Below, in pieces: positions 63,925 to 64,000 of a DNA stretch of 64,000 nt. A program made the translations under genes and the position numbers. The DNA lies in NCBI GenBank assembly GCA_049647265.1, contig JBARXJ010000056.1, forward strand, positions 124,001 to 188,000, given 5' to 3'. The DNA comes from JAAURB01 sp049647265 (lineage in GTDB: Bacteria; Cyanobacteriota; Cyanobacteriia; Cyanobacteriales; Microcoleaceae). A model generated the notes under the pieces. It saw only the letters and a program-made list of their open reading frames with translations. It was not told the origin of the DNA and searched no databases. Position 1 is the stretch's first letter. Every line of letters begins with the position of its first letter.

Positions 63925-64000
63925 TGAGCAACTAACGAACCCTTTAGGGGGTCGCACCGCAACCTGCCTCTAAAAGGGGGAGACCATTCGTTCCCTCTCC

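Larger units (their letters stand above)
63401..64000. other. Gene-free, repeat-rich end of the window
   Basis: No gene is visible in the last 600 bases. The right part carries several inverted and direct repeats (63675-63693, 63835-63924) and near-copies of ACGAACTTCCTCT (about 63793 and 63822). The left part is plain AT-rich and should contain the promoter of the nuclease-ParA gene. Confidence 0.6.

Noticed and set aside
1..64000. tRNA, rRNA, CRISPR arrays and transposase genes
   Set aside because: I looked for cloverleaf-like segments, regularly spaced repeats and transposase-like proteins and saw none that held up.

Overview
The window reads as chromosomal DNA of a filamentous cyanobacterium, probably of the Oscillatoriales (Planktothrix/Lyngbya/Oscillatoria-like; this placement is inference). 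It is moderately AT-rich. The octamer GCGATCGC (HIP1), typical of cyanobacteria, occurs at least 18 times. Many genes belong to families abundant in this phylum: DnaK1 with an acidic tail, DUF6887/DUF6888 pairs, AAA-like/WD40 fusions, TPR and coiled-coil proteins, VanZ-LamG proteins and substrate-binding/VWA fusions. No rRNA, tRNA, CRISPR array or intact transposase gene was seen.

Layout. 1-0.3 kb: the 3' end of an RTX-type calcium-binding protein. 0.8-8.8 kb: a DUF6887/6888 pair, bifunctional PutA, two small secretory or membrane proteins, and two tandem TRAP-type solute-binding proteins. 8.8-17.7 kb: a TPR/coiled-coil membrane protein, then a signalling operon (receiver-histidine kinase, lone receiver, receiver-GAF-PAS-PAS-class III adenylate cyclase), then a DUF697 GTPase. 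17.8-21.4 kb: a TIGR01777 SDR protein, a GltS-type glutamate carrier and PdxA. 21.9-30.4 kb: a same-strand run for a modified surface sugar (RfbF, SDR epimerase, two C-methyltransferase-type enzymes, a GT2 glycosyltransferase) followed by LhgO and a VanZ-LamG membrane protein.

30.5-49.5 kb is a signalling and possible conflict region. It holds a TerY-type VWA / PP2C / AAA-WD40 set, a NodB deacetylase with a CRP-like site upstream, MoaE, a VMAP-like HTH-AAA protein divergent from a second AAA-WD40 protein, a DUF4231 (SLATT-like) membrane protein, and an operon of a substrate-binding/VWA lipoprotein, a coiled-coil membrane protein, a truncated leader copy and a solute-binding protein. 50-58 kb: a subtilisin-like protease with P-domain and FG-GAP repeats and a clear intrinsic terminator, a cupin-4 oxygenase, a PLP-dependent threonine/serine dehydratase-like enzyme and an S1-domain protein. 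57.8-61.1 kb: a type II DnaJ and DnaK1.

61.4-63.4 kb: the most unusual locus. A PD-(D/E)XK nuclease-like domain is joined to a ParA ATPase, but a run of nine G residues inside the Walker A codons breaks the frame (eight would restore it). The gene overlaps by 4 bp a ParB-like protein that ends in a Rho_N/SAP-like domain. The last 0.6 kb has no gene and is full of inverted repeats.
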